From: UMGS1883 sp045636425
GTDB lineage: Bacteria; Bacillota; Clostridia; UMGS1883
NCBI GenBank assembly: GCA_045636425.1
Contig: JAZTXM010000011.1
Location: 1 to 64,000, forward strand
Length of the DNA: 64,000 bases
Direction: 5' to 3'
The translations under genes and the position numbers were made by a program. Shown piece by piece: positions 8,579-16,310 of the stretch. The notes beneath the pieces were generated by a model that worked only from the letters and a program-made list of their open reading frames with translations, was not told the DNA's origin and ran no database searches. The stretch's first letter is position 1. Every line of letters starts with the position of its first letter.

Positions 8579-9646
8579 TTAGAAGTTAGATATCAGAAGT
8601 TCTCTGATTTTGCCTCTGCCTTGACTGTTGCTATTTATCATTCGTGTAGCTTCAACTCGCTTGATTCTATGGTTACTGTAGATATTATCGAAGAATTCAT
8701 CGTCTTCGTTAGTATTCTTAGGATCTGAATTACTCACTACTATTTTAGCACCTTTTTTATTCATTTCATCTACGAATTCCGCCAATTCAATTTGTTCTTC
8801 ATCTGTGAATAAGCTTTCTGTATATGCGGTGAAACTTGATGTTTCTGTAAGAGGTCTGTACGGCGGATCAAAGTACACGAAGGTGTGCTTGTCTATAAAG
8901 TCTGCTGATTCTTTGTAATCTCCGCATACTACTTCCACATTTTGAAGCTTTTCAGATACTGCTCGTAGATTTTTTTCGTCACATATAAGCGGATTCTTGT
9001 ATGAACCCATTGGCACATTGAATAGCCCTTTTTTATTCACTCGATACAGTCCATTAAAGCAAGTTTTATTTAAGAATATCATCAAGGCTGCTTTGGTAAC
9101 ATTCTTTGTTTCATTACCATTTACCTTGATATCGTTGAACTTTTCGCGCATGCTCATATAATATGTTTTTCTATCTTCAGTATCAAGGCTTGTATATTCT
9201 TCTTGATATGTCTCTAATAAGGCGATTAAATCATCTATTCTATGCTTGATGATATGATAGGTGTTAATCAATTCTGCATTTATATCACTTATATAAATTT
9301 CTTTAATGTTATACTTACTTAGCACATCAAATAGAACCGCACCGCCACCAACGAAAGGTTCTGCATACTTGGTTATGGTATTATCGAATGGGTAGTAGTG
9401 CTCAATTTCTTTTAGGAGTTGACCTTTTCCACCAGCCCATTTCAAGAACGGTTTAACACCTTTTTCTACAGTTTCAGTATATCTAGTGCTTCTTGCATCG
9501 ATAGGTTTCTCGGCATCATCTGGAATAATCCACATGTTGCCTATCATTGTTGCATTGGCAATTCTGTTTTCAGAGCAGAGGACAGCAACTCTTCTTTGAG
9601 AGATGCCCCATTTGTCAGCTGCCTCTCTTGCACATATAAATCCCAT
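8579..9646 (-). CDS. dam: Dam-like N6-adenine methyltransferase with N-terminal HTH
   Basis: 355 residues from the ATG at 9646, nine bases after AAGGAG (an ATG six bases upstream is too close to it). Residues 1 to about 55 look like a MerR/excisionase-type helix-turn-helix (AREAADKWGISQRRVAVLC, then NMWIIPDDAEKP). The rest is a Dam methylase: cofactor motif PFLKWAGGKGQLL near 68, FVGGGAV near 100, and the catalytic DPPY near 227. Dam enzymes methylate adenine in GATC. The lack of upstream operon genes and a 290-base gap suggest it leads the restriction-modification transcript. The HTH could let it bind its own promoter, as some methylases with DNA-binding extensions do; inference. Confidence 0.85.
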   Translation of the reverse strand: MGFICAREAADKWGISQRRVAVLCSENRIANATMIGNMWIIPDDAEKPIDARSTRYTETVEKGVKPFLKWAGGKGQLLKEIEHYYPFDNTITKYAEPFVGGGAVLFDVLSKYNIKEIYISDINAELINTYHIIKHRIDDLIALLETYQEEYTSLDTEDRKTYYMSMREKFNDIKVNGNETKNVTKAALMIFLNKTCFNGLYRVNKKGLFNVPMGSYKNPLICDEKNLRAVSEKLQNVEVVCGDYKESADFIDKHTFVYFDPPYRPLTETSSFTAYTESLFTDEEQIELAEFVDEMNKKGAKIVVSNSDPKNTNEDDEFFDNIYSNHRIKRVEATRMINSNSQGRGKIRELLISNF

Positions 9647-9847
9647 AATCATACACTCCTTGTGTTTTATAAATATATTATATTCTAAAACTCGAATAAA
9701 AGCAATACCATTTTAGATTTTTCTCTGTTTTGTACAATTCTTTTATTTATGATATTTTTTCTAAATCCCCATTTAACAGCCGTCTACTTTGCGATTAAAC
9801 TATTTGTGTGGTGTAACTACATTACCCAGCATGGTTTGTTGCTCAAA

Positions 9848-9900
9848 CCCCTGTCTCAACCGCTGTAACTGGCGCTTAAAATCGATTTTAGAGGCAGGGG
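9848..9900. other. structured intergenic sequence
   Basis: The 290-base gap upstream of the Dam gene holds a long imperfect hairpin: outer arms CCCCTGTCTC (9848-9857) and GAGGCAGGGG (9891-9900), with a 14-base palindrome TAAAATCGATTTTA (9877-9890) inside. It lies downstream of the small leftward genes and upstream of the Dam promoter region, so it may be a terminator-like structure or a regulatory RNA fold. The rest of the gap shows no gene. Confidence 0.35.
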
Positions 9901-9936
9901 TATTGGCAGACATAAATTAACGATATATCCGATGTA

Positions 9937-10221
9937 TTATTCCTCGAATATATCGTTTTCATTTTCAAAGCATGCAATTACAAATCTTGCACCTAATTTA
10001 AATCCTTTTATAAAGGTTTGACATTCTGTAATTTGCATCATTTCATCATAGCAAGCCTTAAATTTATCAAATAATTCTTTTTCCTGCTCGTTTAAGGTCT
10101 CAAGTAACTTTTCTTCATTCTTAGTCAGCATCCTGAATGCCTTATCAAATCCTCTTTGTTTTTGGAATGGCCTTTCAGCTGGGTTGATGTTCCCATACCA
10201 GAATTCTTCAAGTATATGCAT
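9937..10221 (-). CDS. DUF6809-like small element protein
   Basis: 94 residues beginning MHILEEFWYGNINPAERP, the usual opening of a small family (DUF6809, to my knowledge) carried by clostridial integrative elements. Largely helical; no catalytic motif. The ATG overlaps the previous stop as TAATG, with GAGGAGG upstream, so it is coupled to the neighbouring small gene. Function unknown. Confidence 0.65.
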   Translation of the reverse strand: MHILEEFWYGNINPAERPFQKQRGFDKAFRMLTKNEEKLLETLNEQEKELFDKFKACYDEMMQITECQTFIKGFKLGARFVIACFENENDIFEE

Positions 10222-10463
10222 TATTCTTCCTCCTTACACAAAGAGGGCGACTCAAATTCCGGTATATCCGAAATCGAGTCGCCCTCTTCAATCATTCTTT
10301 TTGCTGTCATTAGTGCGTGTTTGACATAAATCATATTCAGTTGTTCTCGTATTGTCTTGGCATCAACTTTTTGTTCAACCATTCTGAATACTTCTACAAA
10401 CACAGCACTTTCAATTCCGTATTTGTCGCCATACATAATTTCTTCCAATGTGTACATAGCCAT
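10221..10463 (-). CDS. small hypothetical element protein
   Basis: 80 residues starting MAMYTLEEIMYGDKYGIESA. The ATG at 10463 is preceded by AGGAGGTG at proper spacing; a longer frame to 10496 has none. It opens with a motif like that of its downstream partner (LEEIMYGD against LEEFWYGN), so the two may be distant relatives from duplication. Helical, acidic C-terminus, function unknown. Confidence 0.6.
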   Translation of the reverse strand: MAMYTLEEIMYGDKYGIESAVFVEVFRMVEQKVDAKTIREQLNMIYVKHALMTAKRMIEEGDSISDIPEFESPSLCKEEE

Positions 10464-10523
10464 TTGTATCACCTCCTGTGACACAAACAATACCACGAAA
10501 GGGAGAGGAAGTCAACGAAGGAA

Positions 10524-11033
10524 TTATTCTATTGAAGCGAAAATCTCTGAAAAAGCATCCTGGACATCTTGTCCTAATTCTTTGCCTAATACTTCCTGAG
10601 AATAAGATTCAAATGGATTATATACTAACTCTATAAAAGTCTGTTCATCTGCATCAAATTTTTCATCACCAACCGTAAGTCCTGCATAGTGCATTGAGAA
10701 ACTTTCCTCATCTTCTATTACAAACTGAATATACACTTTTGCCTCTTCATCATAATATGTACATTCTCCACTGAATTCAACAACCTCTGAGCCGTCATCT
10801 GCTTCAAAGCCTCTCCATTGCGGATTTGCAAAAAAATTGTCATATGCTTCTTCATAGGTTATATCGGGAATAAGTTCGGGATGGCCATTTTTTACCATTG
10901 AAATATTACTATCAAATATTGAACCTTGTAAATCGCTGTTTGTATCAATATCTGAACATCCAACAAGTGATGTCATTAAAACTACTAATGCAATTATAGA
11001 AACCCAAGCTTTCTTAAAAAATACTTTTTTCAT
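10524..11033 (-). CDS. predicted lipoprotein
   Basis: 169 residues. The N-terminus has basic residues, a hydrophobic core and a lipobox ending LVGC near residue 27, so it should be lipidated and held on the outer face of the membrane. The rest is acidic with no known domain. The ATG at 11033 follows AAGGAG; the longer frame to 11087 overlaps the upstream gene and lacks a ribosome site. It lies 16 bases after the zinc-ribbon gene and probably belongs to the leftward SPFH/zinc-ribbon operon. Confidence 0.7.
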   Translation of the reverse strand: MKKVFFKKAWVSIIALVVLMTSLVGCSDIDTNSDLQGSIFDSNISMVKNGHPELIPDITYEEAYDNFFANPQWRGFEADDGSEVVEFSGECTYYDEEAKVYIQFVIEDEESFSMHYAGLTVGDEKFDADEQTFIELVYNPFESYSQEVLGKELGQDVQDAFSEIFASIE

Positions 11034-11049
11034 AATTAGATACACTCCT

Positions 11050-11730
11050 TTATAAAACACCTTTGTACACTTTAATTTTGTAACCATAACCTTTATACCT
11101 TTGTACCAACAAACAAACCAATGCCATGATTAGTCCGTGTTCCGCTGGCGAGCAGGCTATGTTATCAATTTCCAAATCCTTGTTTGCGTTAAAATACCAT
11201 TTTCCATTATTCATAATATGTGCAAGTGCGTGAATGGAATAAATATCGTTTATTGCCAATCTGCGAGAGTTTTTCTTGGCAAAACAGATAATGGATTTAT
11301 TTGTAATAACAACACCACTTTTGCCATTCGCAATAAGACCACTATCCTTAAATAATAAAATTTGTTCATCTGTGGGCAATGAGTTGCCAAGCTGTTTTTT
11401 TGCTTTGTCTAACAAATTAACATTTATATCTTCCATAGCCCAATCCGTATGTTCTCTTGCTATGTTTTTTAATCCCTCCAAGCACGACTCTACAGTATCT
11501 CCTGCATTAATCCAAGCACACATTTCTTCAAATGATTTTTGACCATGTTCGTTATCGAAGTTTTTTATATTGGACAAATCAAATAATCTTTGTGCAAGAG
11601 TTTCGCTATTGTCAGCATGGCCGTTTAAATTAGTTTCTATCGCAAACTCAGAACCGCAATAATCACATATTGCTTTACCTGGGGATATACTTGTCGTACC
11701 ACCACAATTAGGGCACTTATCGTATGACAT
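11050..11730 (-). CDS. zinc-ribbon protein with C-terminal domain of unknown function
   Basis: 226 residues. A zinc ribbon CPNCGG...CDYCG occupies residues 6-27; the remaining sequence is soluble and includes a PH-like or hydrolase-like stretch (SGVVITNKSIICFAKK) that resembles bacterial PH-domain beta strands. No signal peptide. It is followed and preceded at short distance by other leftward genes. It recalls the TFIIB-type zinc-finger proteins that accompany YdjI in Bacillus; role inferred as a partner in a membrane-stress complex. Confidence 0.55.
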   Translation of the reverse strand: MSYDKCPNCGGTTSISPGKAICDYCGSEFAIETNLNGHADNSETLAQRLFDLSNIKNFDNEHGQKSFEEMCAWINAGDTVESCLEGLKNIAREHTDWAMEDINVNLLDKAKKQLGNSLPTDEQILLFKDSGLIANGKSGVVITNKSIICFAKKNSRRLAINDIYSIHALAHIMNNGKWYFNANKDLEIDNIACSPAEHGLIMALVCLLVQRYKGYGYKIKVYKGVL

Positions 11731-11746
11731 AATACCACCTCATTTA

Positions 11747-12289
11747 CTATTGAATTTTCGTAATTCTTCTCATATCGTTTATAAATTCATTTGTAGCTTC
11801 TTTGTTATCTGAATAAATTGTGAGCACATTTCCGTTGCGAAGATGAATTTTCATTTTTCTTTCACGATAAAGTAAAAGAACAAAAGCTGTTATCGCAAAA
11901 CACCAAAAGCCACCTCCTGCAAAACCTAAAACAAGTCCCAAAATAGCCAAAACGATATTGGTAGTTCTCATGTGAAAACTTTCTTGAATTGCCATTATAT
12001 CTTCTAACATAATAGCGGGTATTTTATTTTTCTTCGCAGGAACTGTTTGAATATTCAGTCTATCTTCTCCAACTGTAACATTATGTTTAACACCCCATCT
12101 GCCTCTAATCACCAAGTCATTTCCAGAAAAGCTATATTCCTTACCCATCAATTCATTTTGAGGTTGAACTTGTGTTTGCACTTCAACGGGACTTACAGTA
12201 GCTTCTGTAGGTATTTCAATTTTAGAACTACAAAATGGACATTCCATAGCATTTTCCGGCACATTAGCACCACAATTTTTACAATTCAT
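11747..12289 (-). CDS. zinc-ribbon membrane protein
   Basis: 180 residues: N-terminal zinc ribbon CKNCGA...CPFCSS, a linker, a PH-like beta segment (GKEYSFSGNDLVIRGRW) and two adjacent hydrophobic helices near 115-145 (IVLAILGLVLGFAGGGFWCF and the next segment), then a basic tail. So it is a membrane-anchored, cytoplasm-facing protein. AAAGGAG precedes the ATG at 12289. Part of the SPFH/zinc-ribbon operon. Specific function unknown. Confidence 0.6.
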   Translation of the reverse strand: MNCKNCGANVPENAMECPFCSSKIEIPTEATVSPVEVQTQVQPQNELMGKEYSFSGNDLVIRGRWGVKHNVTVGEDRLNIQTVPAKKNKIPAIMLEDIMAIQESFHMRTTNIVLAILGLVLGFAGGGFWCFAITAFVLLLYRERKMKIHLRNGNVLTIYSDNKEATNEFINDMRRITKIQ

Positions 12290-12321
12290 AATCTTTTTTC
12301 TCCTTTATGTATACTATTTTT

Positions 12322-12963
12322 TTATTTAACGTTTAAAGCAGAGCCACAATATTCGCATTCTCCGCTATTTCCGAATACCGTGTTGTTTGCACCGCAACAT
12401 TGACAAGCAACTATTTTTGTTGCAATACTACCGGAAGTTGCATTTGCGGTAGGTTCCGCCTGAATATGAGCATTGCTATTTGGCAAAACAACCTCTCGTG
12501 TACCTTCGTTTATATAAGCATTTTTAAGATAACCTTTGTTTATCAACTTTTGAATATCGTTTTTAGCAACATCATAAGATTTTCCCATTGATGAAGCTAT
12601 AACATCAATCTGTCTTTCGTTGCCATTTACAATTACAGATAAATATTTCTTAACTTCCTCAGCGTCTCTCTTGATTTTTTTAGAAACTTTCTGTAATACA
12701 AATCCAGCGATACCAAAAAAGAATATCATACCGATATCATCTGACCCAAATCCATCACTCAAACAAGCAACAAGTCCAATTCCAGCAATGCAATATGATG
12801 CTATACCAATACCGCCTATAAGCTTCCCAGCACCCATAGCGGTTTTCTTGTCAACAGAAACACGCTTTATTATCAAAAATATACCTACCGGCCAAAAAAT
12901 ACATAATGCTAAAATTATTACCGGCCATGAATACAATCCGCTGATTTTACCTTGTTCATTCAT
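12322..12963 (-). CDS. membrane protein with winged-helix-like region and zinc ribbon
   Basis: 213 residues. Three or four hydrophobic segments lie in the first 90 residues; a PCI/winged-helix-like stretch (RQIDVIASSMGKSYDVAKND, then LINKGYLKNAYI) follows at about 115-150; the protein ends with a zinc ribbon CQCCGA...CEYCGS. AGGAGG precedes the ATG at 12963. The same building blocks (membrane segments and zinc ribbon) recur in its neighbours, which points to one assembly. Function unknown. Confidence 0.6.
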   Translation of the reverse strand: MNEQGKISGLYSWPVIILALCIFWPVGIFLIIKRVSVDKKTAMGAGKLIGGIGIASYCIAGIGLVACLSDGFGSDDIGMIFFFGIAGFVLQKVSKKIKRDAEEVKKYLSVIVNGNERQIDVIASSMGKSYDVAKNDIQKLINKGYLKNAYINEGTREVVLPNSNAHIQAEPTANATSGSIATKIVACQCCGANNTVFGNSGECEYCGSALNVK

Positions 12964-12983
12964 TGTAACTTACCTCCTGAATT

Positions 12984-13658
12984 TTAATAACTTCCTCTTT
13001 TAGTGCTCTTGATTTTTAAAGACCGTAGCTTTATAGCATTTTTAATTTCTAATATTTTCTGTGGAATACTTTCATCATTATCGGATAATAACTTGCGTAA
13101 TTCCTCAAGCTTTTCTGATATTAAAACCTCATCATTTGATAATTCACTGTTATCTGAATATTTAAGCTGTTCGCTTAGTTCGTCTAAATCCTTGCTATAA
13201 GTGCTTTCTCTGTATTCAATTGCCAAACCTTTTGCATTTGTGTATAAACTATCTACAACCGCTTGATTTTCTGATAATACCTTGTTTTTGTTTCCTATGT
13301 ATTCGCCAAAATAAATAATAATTACATCAACTGCAAGCATAATACCTAACGCAAGTAGATTTAAAAGAATATATGTTTTTATCAGAAATGGAAAAACATT
13401 AACAAATATAATTGATATTATCAAAACAACACCTAAATGAAAAAGGCTGGCTATAATGTTTGCAACTCCAAATATTGATTTCTTTACACACAAAGCCTTT
13501 ACTGTTCCGATGCCTTCAACAAATATTAAAAACATCAGGGAAATCCATCTCATTGGGATTGTAAAAATATTATCAAATGTCAGTAGGTAAAATATTATTG
13601 TTGCGACTATTGAGGTAGCTCCGCAAATCAAAGTAATAGATTTTGAATTTTTCAACAT
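12984..13658 (-). CDS. membrane protein of the SPFH operon
   Basis: 224 residues with four predicted transmembrane helices in the first 120 residues and a charged, probably coiled C-terminal half. Twelve bases separate it from the SPFH stop, and its own stop lies 20 bases from the next start, so all are one transcript. A helical cytoplasmic tail after membrane segments is seen in XpaC-like proteins that keep company with stress-response clusters, but I do not recognise the family with confidence. Confidence 0.55.
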   Translation of the reverse strand: MLKNSKSITLICGATSIVATIIFYLLTFDNIFTIPMRWISLMFLIFVEGIGTVKALCVKKSIFGVANIIASLFHLGVVLIISIIFVNVFPFLIKTYILLNLLALGIMLAVDVIIIYFGEYIGNKNKVLSENQAVVDSLYTNAKGLAIEYRESTYSKDLDELSEQLKYSDNSELSNDEVLISEKLEELRKLLSDNDESIPQKILEIKNAIKLRSLKIKSTKRGSY

Positions 13659-13670
13659 ATTTTCGCCCCC

Positions 13671-14972
13671 TTATTCTATCTTAGTCCCACATTCAGGGCA
13701 GAATTTTGTGTTATCTTCTATTACCTTTCCACAGCCACTACATTTCTTTACTAATGAATGACCGCATTCAGGACAAAACTTACTGTTTCCGCTTAACAGA
13801 TTGCCGCAGTTCGGACATGGTGTAGGTACTTTTGCCCCACATACGGAACAAGAGGTAGCACCATCAGGCAAATCCGATTTACAAGTACTACACGGATTAT
13901 ATTTCTTGCCGCACTCCGGACAGAATTTTGTATTTTCAGTTATATCCGCATTACATGATGAACATTTTATTGTTTTATCTGTTGTTTTGCTATCTTCAAC
14001 AGGAGAAGAGGTGTCAAAACCGCAATGATTACAGAATTTTTCATTTATTCCTATTCGAGCTTTACATTTTGGACATTCTTTTGTATCGTTAGTATTCAGT
14101 GCTTGTGTCAGTCCACCAAACTGTTGACCGATTGCTCCGCCAACACCAACACCCATTCCTAAGCCGATGCCTGCGCCCATTAATCCGCCTTGCATGGAAT
14201 TAGGGTTTGTAGCTGCACCTTCCAAAGTATCAAACGAACGCTCTTGCTGATAACTATAGCCAACAATATCCATTTCAGCTCTTTTGGCAAGTGCTTTTTT
14301 AAGTTGTATAACTGCGTCATCATCTTCCGGAACATTTATATCGTTAACAAAGAAAGAAACCAGTTTAATCCCATATTTATCAAACATTGGTGAAATCTTT
14401 TCCTGCAGATATGTAGATATTTCATCAAGATATGCATTGATTTCTAATATGCTGATATTTTTATGAACCAAATAAGAAGAAATAACATCCTTTGCTTTGG
14501 TCAGATATACTCCGCGGAAGAATTTTAATATACTTCCTTTATCAAATTGTGGAAGTGTGCCGACAAGCTTTAGCAAAAACTTTTTAGATTCTTCAATTTG
14601 TATTCCAAATTGACCAAAAGCTCTAACCGGTACAAACACCTTATATTTTGGATCTTGCAACTGGATGGGAGTAGAAGTACCCCATTTAACATCCAACGAA
14701 AAGACTTTATTGATATACCATACTTCCGCAGTGAACGGAGAACGGCCACCAAAGGGAAGATTTATCAGTTTATTTAAAATCGGGATATTGGCAGTGTCCA
14801 ATGTATGTCTGCCTGCACCAAAAACATCACAAACCTGTCCACCTTTTACCAAGATAGCTTCTTGTGATTCATTGACAATCAACTGCGTCCACGTTCCCAA
14901 TTCGCTGTTTGGATATTTCCAGGCAAACACATCTGGATTACCGTCATATTTTATGACATCAATAATTGCCAT
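13671..14972 (-). CDS. SPFH-domain protein with five zinc ribbons (YdjI-like)
   Basis: 433 residues. The start is the ATG at 14972 behind AAGGAGGA; the longer frame to 15008 runs into a recombination site. Residues 1 to about 240 form an SPFH/virion-core-like domain (begins MAIIDVIKYDGNPDVFAWKY). A glycine-rich stretch follows near 255-285, then about five CxxC-CxxC zinc ribbons to the end. YdjI of B. subtilis has the same SPFH plus zinc-ribbon design and works with PspA in envelope stress (family knowledge). It heads a leftward run of membrane and zinc-ribbon genes. The sequence just upstream is a promoter-bearing segment flanked by inverted sites, so expression is probably phase-variable. 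Confidence 0.75.
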   Translation of the reverse strand: MAIIDVIKYDGNPDVFAWKYPNSELGTWTQLIVNESQEAILVKGGQVCDVFGAGRHTLDTANIPILNKLINLPFGGRSPFTAEVWYINKVFSLDVKWGTSTPIQLQDPKYKVFVPVRAFGQFGIQIEESKKFLLKLVGTLPQFDKGSILKFFRGVYLTKAKDVISSYLVHKNISILEINAYLDEISTYLQEKISPMFDKYGIKLVSFFVNDINVPEDDDAVIQLKKALAKRAEMDIVGYSYQQERSFDTLEGAATNPNSMQGGLMGAGIGLGMGVGVGGAIGQQFGGLTQALNTNDTKECPKCKARIGINEKFCNHCGFDTSSPVEDSKTTDKTIKCSSCNADITENTKFCPECGKKYNPCSTCKSDLPDGATSCSVCGAKVPTPCPNCGNLLSGNSKFCPECGHSLVKKCSGCGKVIEDNTKFCPECGTKIE

Positions 14973-15003
14973 ATATAGATTCCTCCTTGTTAACAAAGCA
15001 AAT

Positions 15004-15027
15004 ACCACATAATCGTGATTATGTGGT
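15004..15027 (+). repeat. left inverted site of the invertible segment
   Basis: A 24-bp palindromic site with centre GT. Its outer side carries the SPFH ribosome binding site and start 31 bases away. A leftward transcript reaching it would form a hairpin followed by ATTTGCTTTG, not a T-run, so it should not terminate. Confidence 0.8.
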
Positions 15028-15179
15028 ATTCATAGGACAAACCATTATTCATATAAAGATATTTTAACTTCTGTTATCAAGGATTTATAGACCGATGATT
15101 ATTTTCAACTTCATCGGTCTTGAAAATATGCTATTTTTTATTTGTTATGTAGAAATTAGGAATAAGTTTATACAAATCA

Positions 15180-15208
15180 TTGACATAATTCGATTTTTTT
15201 AGTATAAT
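15180..15208 (+). promoter_or_regulatory. consensus promoter inside the invertible segment
   Basis: TTGACA at 15180-15185, 17-base spacer, TATAAT at 15203-15208: a perfect sigma-A promoter pointing right, away from the SPFH operon and antisense to the recombinase gene. Start of transcription would be near 15215. About 20 bases later the transcript meets the right site and a T-run, so in this orientation it should make only a roughly 50-base RNA. Confidence 0.85.
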
Positions 15209-15233
15209 ATATTTGTAATTTTGCGATTGCACG

Positions 15234-15263
15234 ACCACATAATCACGATTATGTGGTTTTTTA
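15234..15263 (+). terminator. right inverted site doubling as terminator
   Basis: The right 24-bp palindrome (15234-15257) is followed on the plus strand by TTTTTT outside the segment. It therefore forms an intrinsic terminator for the promoter at 15180-15208 in the present orientation and protects the recombinase gene from antisense transcription. Confidence 0.7.
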
Positions 15264-15266
15264 TTT

Positions 15267-16106
15267 TCAGCAGATTAGTAGCCCAAGTCTTTGTATCTGC
15301 TTTCTATGAATTTCTCCGGTTTCCATTGTGTATATTCGTGTGGTGTTTACATTTGAATGTCCAAGAATATCAGCGAGTCTTACGACATCTTTTTGAATGG
15401 AGTAGTAGGTTCGTGCAAATAAATGGCGGAGATTGTGAGGGAATACTTTATCTTTTGATACTCCTGCACTTTCACATAGCTTTTTCATATCAGACCATAT
15501 GTTGCTTCTATCAAGTGGTTTTCCGTTTTTGCTTACAAATACGGAGCCACTTTTTATATTATTTTGTTTTATATAGTCTTTTAGCATCTTGCAAAGTTGC
15601 TTTGGTAAGATAACTATTCTCATTTTGCCTTTACAGTTGATTGATGCCTGTCCAGATTTGACAGCAGAAACCGTTATAGCTTTAAGTTCTGATACACGGA
15701 TACCTGTTGCACATATGGTTTGCATAAGGTAATATAATCTTTGATTTTTCTTTTGTTTTGCAGCAACTAACAGTCTTTCATATTCAGCCTTTGTCAATTC
15801 TTTATCCTTGCTTGCAAATATTTGTCTTTGGATTTTAAGTGCCTTTACCTTCAGGTCATACCATTCGTTATATGCGAAGAAACTGTTAAGTGATGATAAT
15901 ATAGAATTTACACTTGCCGGAGCATATTTTTCTATTATCTCTTGCTTGTACTCAAGTACAACACTTTTGTTCAATTCTGTTTCTTTGCACCATTCCACAA
16001 ATGCCGTTATGTCACGGATATACTTTTCCAAGGTATAGGAGGACTTCTCCTCGTCAATTAAATACTCCTTAAATTTTTGTATTAGTTCGTTTGTGATTTT
16101 TCTCAT
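15267..16106 (-). CDS. tyrosine recombinase, likely DNA invertase
   Basis: 279 residues. N-terminal SAM-like core-binding domain (about 1-95) and C-terminal catalytic domain with the expected residues: first Arg in ATGIRVSEL, His-x-x-Arg in PHNLRHLF, His in GHSN, and the nucleophile in RIYT near residue 262. It is XerC/D-like in size. AAAGGAG precedes the ATG at 16106. Its 3' end abuts the right inverted site, the usual layout of an invertase next to its switch; integration of an element at a tRNA would more often use a longer integrase beside the att site. Role as invertase is inference from position. Confidence 0.8.
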   Translation of the reverse strand: MRKITNELIQKFKEYLIDEEKSSYTLEKYIRDITAFVEWCKETELNKSVVLEYKQEIIEKYAPASVNSILSSLNSFFAYNEWYDLKVKALKIQRQIFASKDKELTKAEYERLLVAAKQKKNQRLYYLMQTICATGIRVSELKAITVSAVKSGQASINCKGKMRIVILPKQLCKMLKDYIKQNNIKSGSVFVSKNGKPLDRSNIWSDMKKLCESAGVSKDKVFPHNLRHLFARTYYSIQKDVVRLADILGHSNVNTTRIYTMETGEIHRKQIQRLGLLIC

Positions 16107-16251
16107 TTTGAATCAACTCCTTTGGTTTTATTTTACCACCAACGATAAAATATATAAGAGTTGTCAATGATTTGTCTTTACCTCCTTATTCAACCACAAA
16201 CAGTACCACAAAAATCGTAACAAGTCTATAATATAAATTAAAAATAATCTA

Positions 16252-16283
16252 AGAAAAAGACGCATCATAGTTGATACGTCTAG
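16252..16283 (-). terminator. terminator after the DUF2971 gene
   Basis: On the minus strand, AGACGTATCA-ACTA-TGATGCGTCT is followed by TTTTTC. It lies 28 bases beyond the DUF2971 stop and closes the four-gene signalling cluster. The 204-base gap to the recombinase otherwise holds only its leader; no other gene is seen. Confidence 0.8.
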
Positions 16284-16310
16284 AAATATGCTGTTATTTC
16301 AATAAATTTA

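Larger units (their letters stand above)
15004..15257. promoter_or_regulatory. candidate invertible promoter segment (inverton)
   Basis: Two 24-bp copies of ACCACATAATC-GT-GATTATGTGGT lie at 15004-15027 and, reversed, at 15234-15257 (centre AC). The arms are palindromic; the asymmetric central dinucleotide shows the copies are in opposite orientation, as needed for inversion. Between them, 206 bases hold one perfect promoter and a hairpin (15090-15119) but no gene. A tyrosine recombinase gene is ten bases to the right; the SPFH operon start is 31 bases to the left. All is read directly from sequence; inversion itself is inference from known invertons in gut Bacillota. Confidence 0.75.

Noticed and set aside
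15267..16106. Recombinase as the integrase of the whole element
   Set aside because: It is about 10 kb from the tRNA junction and adjoins the inverted sites, so an invertase role fits better, though not excluded.
16107..16190. Short leader peptide overlapping the recombinase start (TTG, about 32 codons)
   Set aside because: The frame exists but ribosome-site spacing is poor and nothing supports its use.
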